Positions 1 through 7,149 of a stretch of 13,486 nt of DNA are shown in pieces. The DNA lies in the NCBI GenBank assembly GCA_964552325.1, contig CAZKHA010000093.1, positions 1 to 13,486 on the forward strand, read 5' to 3'. The first letter of the stretch is position 1. Every line of letters starts with the position of its first letter. Both the position numbers and the translations under genes were made by a program. Under the pieces are notes generated by a model. The model searched no databases and was not told the origin of the DNA. It saw nothing but the letters and a program-made list of their open reading frames with translations. This stretch comes from CAZKCK01 sp964552325. GTDB lineage: Bacteria > Bacteroidota > Bacteroidia > Bacteroidales > TTA-H9.

Positions 1-387
1 ATTAAGTGTATTTCGAGCGAATTGTTGATAAGTTGTTAATTACTTTATTGACGAGCTTTGGTTTTAAATAGTTGATTTCAAATTATTTATATGGGTAAAA
101 TTCGTGTATTTGACCAAAATTACATATGCAGAATGCAAGCATAATAATAATACGTGCTTTTTAGGCAATAACCCTGCTGTCTTTTATAGGTTAAAAATTG
201 TTTAATTCTTTCTTTGATTCAAGTTAAGTGATTGTATTTATGGTATTTGTATAACTCTAGCCCAATAATTGGTAGTGATTGACTCTTTGATCCAGTTTTT
301 AAGGATAATAGTTATTAACATAGCTGTTGATATTTCTTAACAGTTTGGCATTTTTACTTTTCTTCTCTATATTTTTACTCCGCAATT
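1..387. other. AT-rich intergenic leader, no gene seen
   Basis: No convincing coding region is visible on either strand before the ATG at 388. The stretch is strongly AT-rich with many stop codons in all frames, as is usual for Bacteroidota intergenic DNA. It probably carries the promoter of the downstream gene pair. A short imperfect inverted repeat (CTGTT at 324-328 and AACAG at 339-343) is present, but it is too weak to call a regulatory element. No tRNA- or rRNA-like structure was recognised. Confidence 0.6.
344..375 (+). promoter_or_regulatory. Candidate Bacteroidota-type promoter for the TPR/OMP gene pair
   Basis: TTTG at 344-347 is followed after 20 bases by TATATTTT at 368-375. That matches the Bacteroidota -7 consensus TAnnTTTG at seven of eight positions, with near-ideal spacing from a -33 TTTG. 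The start site would fall about 380, leaving a leader of only 6-8 bases before the ATG at 388, which is short. A weaker alternative is TTTG at 213-216 with TATTTATG at 235-242 (spacing 18, one mismatch), which would give a leader of about 140 bases. Only a 5' end map would decide between them. Confidence 0.33.
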
Positions 388-1551
388 ATGAATAATATCC
401 GGAAATATAGCTTAATAACTGTCTTGGTTTTCATCACCAGTGGACTTTTTGCGCAATTAAATGAGCGTAAAAAAGCCAACTTGCCCGTGATTACCGAAGC
501 GCTATCGGTTTTAGAAAAAGCCGAGGGATGGACTTTGCAAGATAATGGGATATGGATTAAAGGCAACAATTACATCCCCAATTCAAATGCGGATGTTAAC
601 CGTACCAACGATCCCGAAAACAAGCTTGGAAGGCATAACTTTAAGTCAATAGAATTGCGTGAGGTACTGATTGGTGGGGAACAGTATCTTGTGATGCTCT
701 CTTTTAGCAAGGGAGGGAAATTTGAGTTTGAAACCCTTCGAGAGGGTTGGAAATCTTTCGATAATGTTGCGTATTACGTTTTTAAAGCTTCTAAACTAAA
801 GGAAGTTGTCTCTGACTCGACTTTGATGGGCAAGCTAAATTTGGTAAACCTGGAGTTGTTTTGCAGTGATCATTTAATTGATTTTGATAAACATACCTTC
901 CTACAAAAAATCGCAAATCATATTCAACGGGTGTACAATTCAAAACTTCATAATAACTTCAACCTCTTACTTGCTGTTATGCCTTTAAACTCATCGGCAG
1001 GCAAGGTGATTAGGCTGCGATTTATAGAAGTCTATAATAAGAAAAGCCTCTATCAGCGTTATTTTATACCCGAAACCAAAGAAGGCTTGCTAAACAAGTA
1101 TTATTACGAAATCCCGTTTAACGAGTTTTCGCGATTTATGCGCACAGTGCCTGTTTTTGCCGAATTAATAGGAAACCCACGCACCTTTACCGAGTTCTTT
1201 AACAGGGGAATAGCTCTTTATAAGCGCAACGACTTTAAACTTGCTATTCAGGATTTTGAAAAGGCAGAAGAGCTTTCGAGCAGCGATAAACCCTTCTTGG
1301 TATATGCCTATTTGGGAAGTTGTTATCATGAGTTGAAAGATTATAGCAAAGCATTGCAGTATTTTGATCAGGCTGTAGAGAATAAACCTGTTGAACGTGA
1401 GTTGATAAAAGACTGGGCAAAAGCCATTTACAATCGTGGGGTTACACGCAAAGCCCTCAACGACAAAAATGGAGCCTGCGATGATTGGAACAAGGCGAGC
1501 GTATATGGCGTGGATGAAGCCGAGAAACTAGTACGTAAACATTGCAAATAA
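388..1551 (+). CDS. Secreted TPR-repeat protein of unknown function
   Basis: This 387-residue protein begins with a signal peptide: a basic N-region (NNIRKYS), a hydrophobic core at about 8-20 and a likely signal peptidase I site after SGLFA (A22/Q23). No lipobox cysteine is present, so a periplasmic or outer-membrane-associated protein is expected. Residues about 30-260 match no domain I recognise. The C-terminus holds two or three TPR units, at about 267-300 (RGIALYKRNDFKLAIQDFEK), 301-334 (YLGSCYHELKDYSKALQYF) and 343-376, the last having the degenerate form NDKNGACDDWNKA common in Bacteroidota TPR proteins. TPRs usually act as protein-binding scaffolds. The next gene starts six bases after the stop, so it is probably co-transcribed with the outer-membrane protein and may act with it. 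The specific function is unknown. The ATG at 388 fits the signal peptide exactly. Confidence 0.9.
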   Translation: MNNIRKYSLITVLVFITSGLFAQLNERKKANLPVITEALSVLEKAEGWTLQDNGIWIKGNNYIPNSNADVNRTNDPENKLGRHNFKSIELREVLIGGEQYLVMLSFSKGGKFEFETLREGWKSFDNVAYYVFKASKLKEVVSDSTLMGKLNLVNLELFCSDHLIDFDKHTFLQKIANHIQRVYNSKLHNNFNLLLAVMPLNSSAGKVIRLRFIEVYNKKSLYQRYFIPETKEGLLNKYYYEIPFNEFSRFMRTVPVFAELIGNPRTFTEFFNRGIALYKRNDFKLAIQDFEKAEELSSSDKPFLVYAYLGSCYHELKDYSKALQYFDQAVENKPVERELIKDWAKAIYNRGVTRKALNDKNGACDDWNKASVYGVDEAEKLVRKHCK

Positions 1552-1557
1552 ATAAGG

Positions 1558-3357
1558 ATGAGACTATTGAAAAATAATTTAAGATTGATTTTCTTGGTTC
1601 TAAGCCTTTTTGGAGTGGCGATTGTTTGGGCGCAAAAACCGACGCGCTCTTTTTCGATGTTCAACAACTGGAGCATAGGCTTTAATGCCGGCCCAAATTT
1701 GGCCATAGCTGATTTGCCCTTTGCTGGAACCCAAATGAAAAATATTACTTTTGGCTATAGCCTTATTGTTGGTAAACAAGTAAATAATTGGTTAACAGTA
1801 CGTGCTCAAGCACTTAATGGCAAGCTTGCGGGCAGCGGTGTATATTATGATACTGATTTTGAAGCTCAAAGTACGGCTGCTTTTAATGCCGATGTTTTTG
1901 AGTATAACCTAAGCCTTGCTTTCGATATTTCGCAATTATTCAACGGTTACAATCCTGAGCGGGCCTTGCAGCTGTATGGTATGGCAGGTGGCGGATTATC
2001 TAATTGGAAAACATTGAGCTATAACACTGTAAATGGAGTTACGCTAACTAGCAATGGTTCTGGAGGCGGCAGTGGTATAAATGGCAGGACACTGGAACCT
2101 GTTTTTCCGTTTGGTTTTGGCATTAACTGGAAGTTGAACGATTTCCTGAAGTTTCATACCGAAACTTCACTTCATACTGTAAAATCGGATGTTCAGGATG
2201 GAATGCAAGGCGGACTAAAGTTTGATATGGCTTGGTACACAGGTGCTGGTTTAACGCTTGATTTCGATTTGAAAGGCACTAAAGGCATCCCGCTTATTCC
2301 TTACGAAGCCGATGCCGAATTGTTGCCCGTTAAATACAAAGATATTGCCCTTGACCTTAAAGGCAAAAAGACACTAAAACTGGGCGCTACACCTGAAATA
2401 ACCTTTACTCCTCCCAAACACATAAGCGACGAAGATTCTTTTCCTATCCAAATCAACATCGCAAATGATGGAGCTGCAGGAGTGGTTGAATTAGAGATGG
2501 TGATGCCTGAAGGTTTCTTACTTCCCGATCCTGGAATTGTAGGGTTTAAGTATTCAAATAATGGCTTAGTAATCAACTTATTTGGAACAATTCCAGCCAT
2601 TGATACAAGCATTGTGTTTAAAGTAAATGTTGTTTCAAGTTCGGTTCCAGTGGGTAGCTACCCGTTTTTTTTTAGTTCGAAATTTACGGATATTACGGGC
2701 GAAAGTACCAAGATGAAATTTGTTGATTATATTGAAAAGGATTTGATGTACAATAATTTAACCGAAACGGGAGCCTTTAAATTGGGCGTTGAATTTCGGG
2801 TACAACTCCTTTCTTCAAAGGGAGTAAAAATCCCCAACGACAAGCTGCAGGCATTGTTTACGGTGGAAGGCCCAATTTTGGAGGATTTTCAAGATGGATA
2901 TTATCAATATACAACGGGTAGTTTCAACAATTTAGCAGAAGCTGAGGCTTATCGCGATAAACTTAAGAATGAATTGGGAACCAATGATTTGTATGTTGTC
3001 TTTTTTCAAAATGGCTCCCGTATAAGCACGTTTAAAGCAGCAGAAAGTGCCAATTTGTACATACGTGATAATACCACGGGCAAGGATACCAAGAAGGATT
3101 CTCGTTCCCGTATCGATGAATTCAGGGTAGAGATTAAACGCTCGCAAAATGCACGGATTTCTATAAATGAACTTGTTTCGCGTTTCGAAACCCCCGAGCC
3201 TCTAAAAGAAGATTACAGCGATGGTTGGTATTATATTTATGCCGGAAGCTTCAAACGTAAAGATGTTGCCAATGCGTACATGCAATATTTGAATTCGCAA
3301 TACGGCTTCGCCGAAATGAAGATTATAGCCTTTTCGAATGGCAAACGTTTGGAATAG
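1558..3357 (+). CDS. Outer-membrane beta-barrel-like protein with two C-terminal SPOR-like modules
   Basis: This 599-residue protein has a signal peptide with probable cleavage at A25/Q26 (IVWAQ). Residues about 36-240 are rich in alternating aromatic/polar strands and glycines (SIGFNAGPNLAI, YGMAGGGLSNW, FPFGFGINWKLNDFLKF), typical of an OmpA-like eight-stranded outer-membrane barrel. Residues about 290-365 look like an Ig/DUF11-like beta-sandwich. Two related modules end the protein, at about 412-489 and 520-599. Each begins FRV(Q/E) and contains a DG(Y/W)Y...GSF core, followed by a helix and a final strand ending in NG(S/K)R. This resembles the SPOR fold, which in other proteins binds denuded peptidoglycan glycans. 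The inferred role is to link the outer membrane to the cell wall, perhaps with the upstream TPR protein (six-base gap). No family name can be given with confidence. The gene ends 16 bases before the convergent gene on the other strand. Confidence 0.88.
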   Translation: MRLLKNNLRLIFLVLSLFGVAIVWAQKPTRSFSMFNNWSIGFNAGPNLAIADLPFAGTQMKNITFGYSLIVGKQVNNWLTVRAQALNGKLAGSGVYYDTDFEAQSTAAFNADVFEYNLSLAFDISQLFNGYNPERALQLYGMAGGGLSNWKTLSYNTVNGVTLTSNGSGGGSGINGRTLEPVFPFGFGINWKLNDFLKFHTETSLHTVKSDVQDGMQGGLKFDMAWYTGAGLTLDFDLKGTKGIPLIPYEADAELLPVKYKDIALDLKGKKTLKLGATPEITFTPPKHISDEDSFPIQINIANDGAAGVVELEMVMPEGFLLPDPGIVGFKYSNNGLVINLFGTIPAIDTSIVFKVNVVSSSVPVGSYPFFFSSKFTDITGESTKMKFVDYIEKDLMYNNLTETGAFKLGVEFRVQLLSSKGVKIPNDKLQALFTVEGPILEDFQDGYYQYTTGSFNNLAEAEAYRDKLKNELGTNDLYVVFFQNGSRISTFKAAESANLYIRDNTTGKDTKKDSRSRIDEFRVEIKRSQNARISINELVSRFETPEPLKEDYSDGWYYIYAGSFKRKDVANAYMQYLNSQYGFAEMKIIAFSNGKRLE

Positions 3358-3373
3358 AGAGTTATCCTTTTAG

Positions 3374-4174
3374 TCAAATTTCATTATCGCGATTTAAACC
3401 CCCTCCTTCATTTACACCCATCCCAAAAAGGGCAAAATCATATTTTATGGGGTCTTCAGGATCAAATTGTTTCAGGTTATCCGTTAATTCCACAACTGCC
3501 TTAAAATCATCATTAGTACGGTGTAATATGCCTAGTTTTCGTGCTGTTCGGCCACTATGAACATCCAGTGGGCATAACAGCAAATTTTGAGGAATTCGCC
3601 AAAGGCCAAAGTCCACACCTTTCGTATCTTTACGCACCATCCAACGCAAATACATATTGAGTCGTTTGGCCGAAGAGTTTGTACGAACATTGGCCACATG
3701 CTTCTCGGTGCGCTCAAGGTGAGGCCCTTGCAAAAAATCGTGCCTGAAACCCGCCAACGCCAAACCCATGTTTTGCTTGTTCAGTTGTAAATGCTTTAAA
3801 AACAGTTCCTCAAGTCCGCCATAGTTTAAATAGGTATGGCGAAGGCAATGAATCATTCCCAGAAAATCATCTGCATTAAATGTTCGGTGTACAAAACCTG
3901 TTACGCCTCGCATAGCCTCTGCACTTGCCTGCATCACAAACTCATAGGGTTTGTTATCCATCAGCCGCATCATGCGTATTCCATTCGTTAGTATGGTCTT
4001 ACGCTGGCCCCAGGCAATAGTGGCCACTAAAAATCCTGCTATTTCGATGTCTTCCGTAGCCGAAAAGAGATGTGGGATTTGAATCGGGTCATTTTGAATG
4101 AAGGCAGCTTGGTTGTAGAAATCAGCCTTTTGATTGAGCAAGGTCTTTAATTCTTCAAAATGATGGCGTTGCAT
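3374..4174 (-). CDS. TIGR02757/DUF2400 family protein, possible HhH-GPD-like DNA glycosylase relative
   Basis: This 266-residue cytosolic protein has the hallmark segments of the TIGR02757 (DUF2400) family: DPIQIPHLF near residue 29, EDIEIAGFLVATIAWGQR at 41-58, KRLNMYLRWMVRKD at 170-183, CPLDVHSGRTARKLG at 201-215 and DPEDPIKYDFALFGMGV near the end. No function is established for the family as far as I know. The PLDVH segment resembles the PVDVH active-site region of OGG1-type DNA glycosylases, and K170 lies on the preceding helix; this is an inference (see findings). No signal peptide or membrane segment is visible. The start ATG overlaps the stop of the upstream EEP gene by one base (TAATG), so translation is probably coupled and this is the last gene of the leftward operon. 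The length is about usual for the family. Confidence 0.9.
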   Translation of the reverse strand: MQRHHFEELKTLLNQKADFYNQAAFIQNDPIQIPHLFSATEDIEIAGFLVATIAWGQRKTILTNGIRMMRLMDNKPYEFVMQASAEAMRGVTGFVHRTFNADDFLGMIHCLRHTYLNYGGLEELFLKHLQLNKQNMGLALAGFRHDFLQGPHLERTEKHVANVRTNSSAKRLNMYLRWMVRKDTKGVDFGLWRIPQNLLLCPLDVHSGRTARKLGILHRTNDDFKAVVELTDNLKQFDPEDPIKYDFALFGMGVNEGGGLNRDNEI

Positions 4175-5316
4175 TAATTCTTGAGGTATTCAAGTGTTGC
4201 GCTAACCATATGATGATCAGAGAGCTTTTTCTTATGGATTTTATAGTTGATGCGGTCGAAGTGATCGCTATAAAAAATATGGTCGATGCGGATAAGCGGC
4301 AATTTACCCGCATAGGTATTACCATAAGCTGTTGTTCCAGAACTAAAAGCGTCGTTGAGGCCAGCCGATGCCCTGCGGTAGGCATACGATGCGGGTGTAT
4401 CGTTAAAATCGCCACAAAGTATGGTTGGATAGGGCGATTTAGCCACTTCATCGCCTACGCGGTCAGCTTGCACGGCCCTCCTGAAAAAAGCCTTTCGCAG
4501 TTTCCAAAAAATCCGTTTCGAGCCTGCCTTTAAATCATCGTTGGTTCCAGGGCTTTCGGTTACATCGTTCACAAATCGGTAATCATCATACCCAAAGTAA
4601 ATCGATTGCAGGTGGGTATTTATAAGCCTGATGGTATCTTCTTGGTAAAGTATATCGGATATAAGTGCAAAATGCCTGTTTCCATAATCAATACTATTTT
4701 GATTTAGAATTGGATACCTACTAAAAATGATAAGGCAATCCATCTTCTTCCCATCCATATAATTCAGGTAATTGCGCATACTGTAATACGGCAAGCCTGA
4801 CTCTTTTATAAATGTGTTGATAAAGGTTTGATAGTCTTTTTTTGGCCAATAGAACTCTTGTAAGCAAACAATATCAGGCTTTTGGGAAGTAATGAGTTGG
4901 AAGATGGTGTTATCTTTTTCTGGTTTTTTAAAATCACGATCGCTTTCGTTTAAGTGCTTAACATTATAGGTAACAATCTTAAGCTGGTTGGCTCCACCGT
5001 CGGCTTTTTCCGAAAAACGGATGTTGAAATGACTTGCTACGTAGGAGTAACCTATAACGATGGCTATAAGTGATACCAAGAAAAACTTTCGGCGCGTAAA
5101 GGCCCAAAAAACAACGAAAAACACATTTATTACAAGCCAAATAGGATATGAGAGACCGAAAAATGCTGGCAAATAGTAGTCGTTAGGGTCAATATAGGGC
5201 GAGGCATACGCAATAAATAATGCAATAACTGCCAAAATGTTGGCCAGCCTCATGAAAAATCCAGGGATTAGAAACAGCTTTTTCTTAGCCTTTTTTTTGG
5301 GAGCTTGCTTTGCCAT
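4174..5316 (-). CDS. Membrane-anchored endonuclease/exonuclease/phosphatase (EEP) family protein
   Basis: The 380-residue product has a lysine-rich N-terminus followed by three predicted membrane helices at about 19-40, 48-72 and 78-96. A C-terminal EEP (DNase I-like) metal-dependent phosphoesterase domain spans about 111-378. All expected catalytic landmarks are present: TYNVKHLN (N118), LQEF (E154), INTHLQ (H235), CGDFND (D303, N305), RIDHIF (D345, H346) and SDHHMV (D367, H368). The basic N-terminus and the RRK after the second helix suggest by the positive-inside rule that the catalytic domain faces the periplasm. The substrate could be nucleic acid, a phospholipid head group or an inositol-type phosphate, and sequence alone does not decide. 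The gene sits 31 bases after the rhomboid gene and overlaps the TIGR02757 gene by one base. A run of eight A's on the coding strand near codons 7-9 is a possible slippage site. Confidence 0.93.
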   Translation of the reverse strand: MAKQAPKKKAKKKLFLIPGFFMRLANILAVIALFIAYASPYIDPNDYYLPAFFGLSYPIWLVINVFFVVFWAFTRRKFFLVSLIAIVIGYSYVASHFNIRFSEKADGGANQLKIVTYNVKHLNESDRDFKKPEKDNTIFQLITSQKPDIVCLQEFYWPKKDYQTFINTFIKESGLPYYSMRNYLNYMDGKKMDCLIIFSRYPILNQNSIDYGNRHFALISDILYQEDTIRLINTHLQSIYFGYDDYRFVNDVTESPGTNDDLKAGSKRIFWKLRKAFFRRAVQADRVGDEVAKSPYPTILCGDFNDTPASYAYRRASAGLNDAFSSGTTAYGNTYAGKLPLIRIDHIFYSDHFDRINYKIHKKKLSDHHMVSATLEYLKN

Positions 5317-5347
5317 TTATCAAATGAGTTGTGTTGCAAAAATAAAG

Positions 5348-6256
5348 CTAATTTTTTTTGCTCGACTTAAACAGGATTTCTTTTTCTTGCGAACTCAGGC
5401 TTTGATACCCCGACTTCGAAATCTTATCCAAAATGGAATCTATAATAGCTTGGTTAACAACCTTGTTACGATTATAATCTTCGTCATTCACCGGTTTTGT
5501 GTTGCGGTAAACATTCCTAAACTTAGGCTTAGGTTTTAAGAAATCCTGGAAACTTGAAAGACGCAATCCGTTCTTATAGGCTGTAATAAAAAGGTATCCA
5601 AACAAAGCACCACCCAAATGGGCCAAATGTCCACCTGCGTTATCCTTGCTAATCATCAAAAAATCTATTACTAACATTATCAAGGCCATAACAATAAGCT
5701 TAACCCTACCAAAAAACAGCAAATTGATGGTGTAATTTGGCACGTAAAAAGCAATAGCGGCCATTATGGCCATTACCGATGCTGAAGCCCCAATAACCCT
5801 TGAAACATTGACCACACTTGCAAAACCCGGAAAAAGGTTGAAAGCCAATGCATAAAGCAAATATCCAGCTAATCCCCCAAAGAGGTAAATTCGTATGAGG
5901 TATTTTTTGTCAAGATATTCCAAGAAGATTTTCCCCATCCAAAAAAGCCAAATCATATTGAACAGCACATGCAAGAAATCGATATGCGTAAACATATACG
6001 TTAGCAAGGTCCATGGAAACAACAGTAGCTGGTTGAGGGCAGAGGGAGCACCTAAATAAGGCATCACGAAAAGTTCGGTAAATGCATCTGGTACATTTCC
6101 CGTAAGCTTAACAAATACTTGTACGATATTAATTAGCAAGTAAATGGCCACATTGATTTTTATAAGCACGCTAAGTACATCCTTACGCTTGATAAAAGCC
6201 AGTATTTCATTGCCCGGATTGGCCGGTTGATGGTGTTGTTGATTTCCGAAGTTCAT
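5348..6256 (-). CDS. Rhomboid-family intramembrane serine protease with C-terminal cytosolic extension
   Basis: This 302-residue polytopic protein has the rhomboid core at about 25-230. Residues H96 and N100 in FLHVLFNM match the TM2 oxyanion-stabilising pair. The nucleophile is S158 in GASAS, and the catalytic histidine is most likely H213 in GGHLAHLGG (H210 is a neighbour). The complete dyad predicts activity as an inner-membrane protease that cleaves transmembrane helices; the substrate is unknown. After the last helix comes a polar extension of about 65 residues, basic near 230-265, ending in a helical motif (IIDSILDKISKSGYQSLS) seen at the C-terminus of many Bacteroidota rhomboids. The ATG lies four bases after the stop of the other rhomboid gene, so the two are co-translated. 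The coding strand has A8 just before the stop. Confidence 0.94.
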   Translation of the reverse strand: MNFGNQQHHQPANPGNEILAFIKRKDVLSVLIKINVAIYLLINIVQVFVKLTGNVPDAFTELFVMPYLGAPSALNQLLLFPWTLLTYMFTHIDFLHVLFNMIWLFWMGKIFLEYLDKKYLIRIYLFGGLAGYLLYALAFNLFPGFASVVNVSRVIGASASVMAIMAAIAFYVPNYTINLLFFGRVKLIVMALIMLVIDFLMISKDNAGGHLAHLGGALFGYLFITAYKNGLRLSSFQDFLKPKPKFRNVYRNTKPVNDEDYNRNKVVNQAIIDSILDKISKSGYQSLSSQEKEILFKSSKKN

Positions 6257-6260
6257 ATTA

Positions 6261-7088
6261 TTATCTTATTTTCCAATACTTTATAAGGAAAAAGCCAAAA
6301 ATCATGCCTCCCAGATGCGCAAAATGTGCAATATTGCCACCCGAATTGCTGAAGCCGAGGTATAGTTCAAGGGCGCCATAGCCAATTACAAAGTATTTGG
6401 CCTTAACAGGAATTGCAAAGTATAAGTATATTAAAGAGTTAGGGAATAGCATACCAAAAGCAAGCAATAATCCAAATACAGCTCCACTGGCTCCAACGGT
6501 GGGCGTATTTATACTGCGTGAATACAAATCATAAAGTATCGTTTTTGCATTCTGAATGTATTGAATGTTATCAGGTGCTGTATTCCAGTCATATACAAAA
6601 TCATTAAACTTTTGAGGATTAACACTGGATTTAAAATAGTCGTTAATAATCATTTCAAAGTCTTGTGGAGTAGGGCTATTCGTAAATAGGTCGATAGCCT
6701 CTTTGGCACCACCAATTTGAAACCAAATTACCAATAGATGAATGAAAGCAGCTCCTATTCCCGTAACCAAGTAAAACGTAAGGAATCGCTTGGGTCCCCA
6801 TACTTGTTCAAGCGTATTACCGAACATCCAAACCGCAAACATGTTAAAAAGGATGTGGCTAAAATCTGTCATGGAGTGCATGAACATATACGTAACAAAC
6901 TGCCAAGTGCCAAAGTGCTCAGAGGCTGGATAATAGATGGCTAAATATTTTGTTAAATCGATTTGGCCATTCGTAAATCTGCCAATTGACCATGTGCCAA
7001 TATAGAACAGTACATTGATAATTAGCAGGTTTTTTACCACAGGTGTTAATCCTGCAAATCCGGAAGGGCGATAACTGCCGTAACTCAT
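6261..7088 (-). CDS. Rhomboid-family intramembrane serine protease with a large loop insertion
   Basis: This 275-residue polytopic protein carries the rhomboid signature residues: H78 and N82 in FSHILFNM, nucleophile S201 in GASGAVFG, and the histidine pair in HFAHLGG, with H258 the likely catalytic base. It is predicted to be an active intramembrane serine protease of the inner membrane. Unusually, about 70 residues (roughly 123-195, including AIDLFTNSPTPQDFEMI) separate the helix before the loop from the serine-bearing helix. These residues are polar and probably extramembrane. There is no C-terminal extension like that of its neighbour. It follows mutL by 61 bases and precedes the second rhomboid gene by four, and is part of the leftward operon. 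The paired rhomboids are diverged rather than a recent duplicate. Confidence 0.94.
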   Translation of the reverse strand: MSYGSYRPSGFAGLTPVVKNLLIINVLFYIGTWSIGRFTNGQIDLTKYLAIYYPASEHFGTWQFVTYMFMHSMTDFSHILFNMFAVWMFGNTLEQVWGPKRFLTFYLVTGIGAAFIHLLVIWFQIGGAKEAIDLFTNSPTPQDFEMIINDYFKSSVNPQKFNDFVYDWNTAPDNIQYIQNAKTILYDLYSRSINTPTVGASGAVFGLLLAFGMLFPNSLIYLYFAIPVKAKYFVIGYGALELYLGFSNSGGNIAHFAHLGGMIFGFFLIKYWKIR

Positions 7089-7098
7089 TAATAGTGTT

Positions 7099-7110
7099 TT
7101 AGTTAACTAA
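7099..7110. promoter_or_regulatory. Perfect 12-base palindrome in the mutL-rhomboid gap
   Basis: TTAGTTAACTAA is a perfect inverted repeat lying inside the 61-base gap between the mutL stop and the rhomboid start. It is next to a T-rich run on the + strand (A-rich in the transcribed sense). The symmetry does not extend beyond 12 bases, and the gap is otherwise AT-rich. Chance occurrence is quite possible. It could be a protein-binding site or a weak RNA hairpin that adjusts expression of the downstream membrane genes. Confidence 0.25.
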
Positions 7111-7149
7111 TTTTTTCTTTGATGTGACAACAAACTGGAAATGTTTACA

